This document shows, one piece after another, positions 62,220 through 64,000 of a DNA stretch of 64,000 nucleotides. This stretch comes from Alistipes onderdonkii (GTDB lineage Bacteria > Bacteroidota > Bacteroidia > Bacteroidales > Rikenellaceae), in contig NZ_CP102251.1 in assembly GCF_025145285.1 (NCBI RefSeq), positions 744,001 through 808,000 on the forward strand, written 5' to 3'. The stretch's first letter is position 1. Every line of letters starts with the position of its first letter. The notes under the pieces were generated by a model. The model was not told the origin of the DNA and ran no database searches. It saw only the letters and a program-made list of their open reading frames with translations. The position numbers and the translations under genes were made by a program.

Positions 62220-62291
62220 GGCCTCATAGTTCAAGGGATAGAACGAGGGTTTCCTAAACCCTAAATTCGCGTTCGAGTCGCGGTGAGGCTA
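62220..62291 (+). tRNA. tRNA-Arg (CCT)
   Basis: 72 nt. Acceptor GGCCTCA pairs with TGAGGCT (G-U at the first pair), D-arm GTTC/GAAC, anticodon loop TTCCTAA with anticodon CCT, T-stem TCGCG/CGCGG, discriminator A. No CCA is encoded. The gene lies on the plus strand between the porin and the serine dehydratase gene. Confidence 0.9.
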
Positions 62292-62390
62292 CGAAAAGGG
62301 AAAGGTTCCGACCTTTTCCTTTTTTCGTTCCGCCCGGACGGGAGCAGCTTAAATCTCCGGCCGGGAAAGGGAACATCCGACAATTTACAT

Positions 62391-62398
62391 TATCTTTG
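62391..62398 (+). promoter_or_regulatory. -7 box of the serine dehydratase gene
   Basis: TATCTTTG, 21 bp before the start codon. Confidence 0.6.
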
Positions 62399-62419
62399 CC
62401 TCACATATAAAGCCAGTTT

Positions 62420-63625
62420 ATGGAGTCACTCAAAGAATTATATAAGATCGGCAACGGCCCGTCGAGCAGCCACACGATGGGGCCCAAAAAGGCTGCCGAA
62501 CGTTTTGCCGAACGTAGTCGCGACGTCGATTCATACCGTGTGACACTCTACGGATCGCTCGCCGCCACGGGCAAGGGACACCTCACCGACGTGGCGATCC
62601 TTTCGGTGCTGGAGCCCATCGCCCCGACCCAGATCGTCTGGGAACCGAAGGTCGTGCTGCCCTTCCATCCCAACGGCATGTTGTTCGAGGGGCTGAAAGC
62701 CGGCAAGGTCGTCGACAGTTGGACGATATACAGCATCGGCGGGGGTGCCCTGGCGAACGAGAGTTCGCGCCTGGAGATACCCGCCAGCATCTATCCGCTG
62801 ACGACCATCTCGGAGATCAAGGACTGGTGCTACCACGAAGGCAAAACCTATTGGGAGTATGTCAACGACTGCGAAGGCCCCGAAATATGGGATTACCTCG
62901 ACCGGATATGGACGGTGATGTGCGAAACGATCCAGCGCGGCCTGAACAACGACGGCGTACTGCCGGGAGGGCTCAAGGTCGCCCGCAAGGCGAGCACCTA
63001 CTGGGTCAAGTCGAAGAGCTACACCGACTCGCTGAAATCCCGCGCCCAGATCTACGCCTACGCCCTGGCGACCTCCGAAGAGAATGCCTCCGGCGGCATC
63101 GTCGTAACCGCCCCGACATGCGGGTCTTGCGGCGTGGTTCCGGCAGTGCTCTACCACCTGGCCAATTCGCGCAACTTCCTGCGCATCCGCATCCTGCGCG
63201 CCCTGGCTACGGCGGGACTATTCGGCAACGTGGCCAAAACCAACGCTTCGATCTCCGGCGCCGAGGTCGGCTGCCAGGGCGAGGTCGGTGTAGCATGTGC
63301 CATGGCCGCCGCCGCGGCATGCCAGCTTTTCGGCGGCACCCCTTCGCAGATCGAATATGCCGCGGAGATGGGGCTCGAACACCACCTGGGGCTCACCTGC
63401 GACCCCGTATGCGGATTGGTGCAGGTGCCCTGCATCGAACGCAATGCGATTGCGGCAGCCCGGGCTTTCGATGCCAACGCCTACGCCACGCTCTCCGACG
63501 GCTCGCACATGGTGAGCTTCGACCGGGTCGTGGAGGTGATGAACGAAACCGGGCATAACCTCCCGAGCCTCTACCGGGAAACCTCCGAAGGAGGCCTCGC
63601 CAAGCGTTATAACGGCAAGAAATAA
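62420..63625 (+). CDS. sdaA: L-serine dehydratase (iron-sulfur type)
   Basis: 401 residues, a single-chain L-serine ammonia-lyase that joins the beta and alpha parts. It splits L-serine into pyruvate and ammonia using a [4Fe-4S] cluster. The beta part starts GNGPSSSHTMGPKKAA, and the alpha part carries VTAPTCGSCGVVPAV, SGAEVGCQGEVGVACAMAAAA and LTCDPVCGLVQVPCIERN, which hold the cluster cysteines. It has its own -7 box at 62391-62398. The start is the first ATG. The C-terminus (EGGLAKRYNGKK) is complete. Confidence 0.95.
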   Translation: MESLKELYKIGNGPSSSHTMGPKKAAERFAERSRDVDSYRVTLYGSLAATGKGHLTDVAILSVLEPIAPTQIVWEPKVVLPFHPNGMLFEGLKAGKVVDSWTIYSIGGGALANESSRLEIPASIYPLTTISEIKDWCYHEGKTYWEYVNDCEGPEIWDYLDRIWTVMCETIQRGLNNDGVLPGGLKVARKASTYWVKSKSYTDSLKSRAQIYAYALATSEENASGGIVVTAPTCGSCGVVPAVLYHLANSRNFLRIRILRALATAGLFGNVAKTNASISGAEVGCQGEVGVACAMAAAAACQLFGGTPSQIEYAAEMGLEHHLGLTCDPVCGLVQVPCIERNAIAAARAFDANAYATLSDGSHMVSFDRVVEVMNETGHNLPSLYRETSEGGLAKRYNGKK

Positions 63626-63638
63626 TCCGGACAGGATT

Positions 63639-63665
63639 CTTACGGCGGGGAACCGTGTTTTTTTG
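63639..63665 (+). terminator. Probable terminator after sdaA
   Basis: ACGG and CCGT arms around CGGGGAA, followed by GTTTTTTTG. The stem is short. Confidence 0.5.
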
Positions 63666-63739
63666 TGCTCCGGGATTTTTCGCAATTCGGAACAGGGAAT
63701 CTTCCAAAACTCAGACCGATAAGCATCCGGATAGCGAAT

Positions 63740-64000
63740 GACCTCCGACTGCTCGTGTTCATGCCCTTTGAACGGCTGCACGGCTGTCTTTTGCACAATC
63801 GCCCTGCGCTCCGTCCAGTCGCCGCGTGCGCCGGAATCCGCATATTCATAGCTTTAGCTCCGCTCCGTAGCACCATCGTAATTGTGGGTTTCCTCCCGGC
63901 GTGCCACAAGCCGCCCCCCGGAATCGTAGACAAGGCGGCTTCTACTCCGGGTTCCCGTAGAACCGCATCGGTTCGAGCCAACCGTCCGGCGGCATCGTCT
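63740..64000 (-). pseudogene. Degraded RHS-like gene, 3' end remnant (cut by window edge)
   Basis: On the minus strand one reading frame from the window edge shows RLVYDSGGRLVARREETHNY, then a stop (TAA at 63854-63856), then YEYADSGARGDWTERRAIV and VIRYPDAY in the same frame. This resembles the YD/RHS-like repeat and 'GNWTERR' ends of Bacteroidetes proteins. The internal stop and the lack of a stop right after the last RHS-like residues suggest decay. The rest lies outside the window. Confidence is limited because the similarity is short. Confidence 0.35.

Overview
The window reads as a chromosome segment of a gut Bacteroidales bacterium, most like Alistipes (Rikenellaceae). This rests on the high GC of the core genes, Bacteroidetes -7 boxes (TAnnTTTG) before many genes, a SusC/SusD pair, a DUF4492-cydA-cydB operon, DUF4290 and FISUMP-type proteins. 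The genus is inference; no rRNA is present.

Region 1 (1-10622) is accessory DNA. An AT-rich integrative element of about 10 kb lies between two copies of a 22-bp repeat (564-585 and 10549-10570). The repeat is the 3' end of an initiator tRNA gene (10547-10622), and the element's tyrosine integrase sits beside that tRNA. The element carries a DUF3871-like protein, a Sak4-like ATPase, a helicase gene split by one in-frame TGA, a lipoprotein, an RDD membrane protein, a zinc-ribbon protein, a membrane-anchored protein, and intergenic blocks rich in inverted repeats. A second, unrelated integrase N-terminus (1-410) lies just outside the distal repeat, which suggests elements stacked in tandem at one tRNA.

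Region 2 (10885-16391) is a tight five-gene operon for a heterodisulfide-reductase-like electron-transfer complex (HdrC, HdrB, HdrA, a small HdrC-like ferredoxin, and a membrane HdrE-HdrD fusion), followed by folA.

Region 3 (16542-39209) is a glycan-use locus of two co-oriented operons. The first has an SSS-family symporter, a FAD oxidoreductase, two paralogous large secreted alpha/alpha-type proteins, a GH97 glycosidase and a LacI-family regulator. The second has a BIG2/FISUMP lipoprotein, SusC, SusD, a beta-helix protein and a GH110-type alpha-galactosidase. Both promoters carry the same 12-bp tandem repeat at the same distance from the -7 box, so the LacI protein probably controls both. 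GH110 plus GH97 suggest alpha-galactose-capped glycans.

Region 4 (39275-55936) is mostly core: thyA-lpxH, a TlpA-like lipoprotein without its cysteines, DUF4290, a sigma-54-type regulator without a DNA-binding domain, an outer-membrane and lipoprotein pair, a TetR regulator, a HAD phosphatase, NhaC, cytochrome bd, a Gfo/Idh/MocA oxidoreductase, fabI and a DEAD-box RNA helicase.

Region 5 (55995-64000) holds an AT-rich orphan gene, a candidate 6S-like small RNA with its own promoter and terminator, an NTase/HEPN-like protein, tRNA-Ser(TGA), HU, an aminotransferase, a FadL-type porin, tRNA-Arg(CCT), L-serine dehydratase and a degraded RHS-like fragment at the edge.
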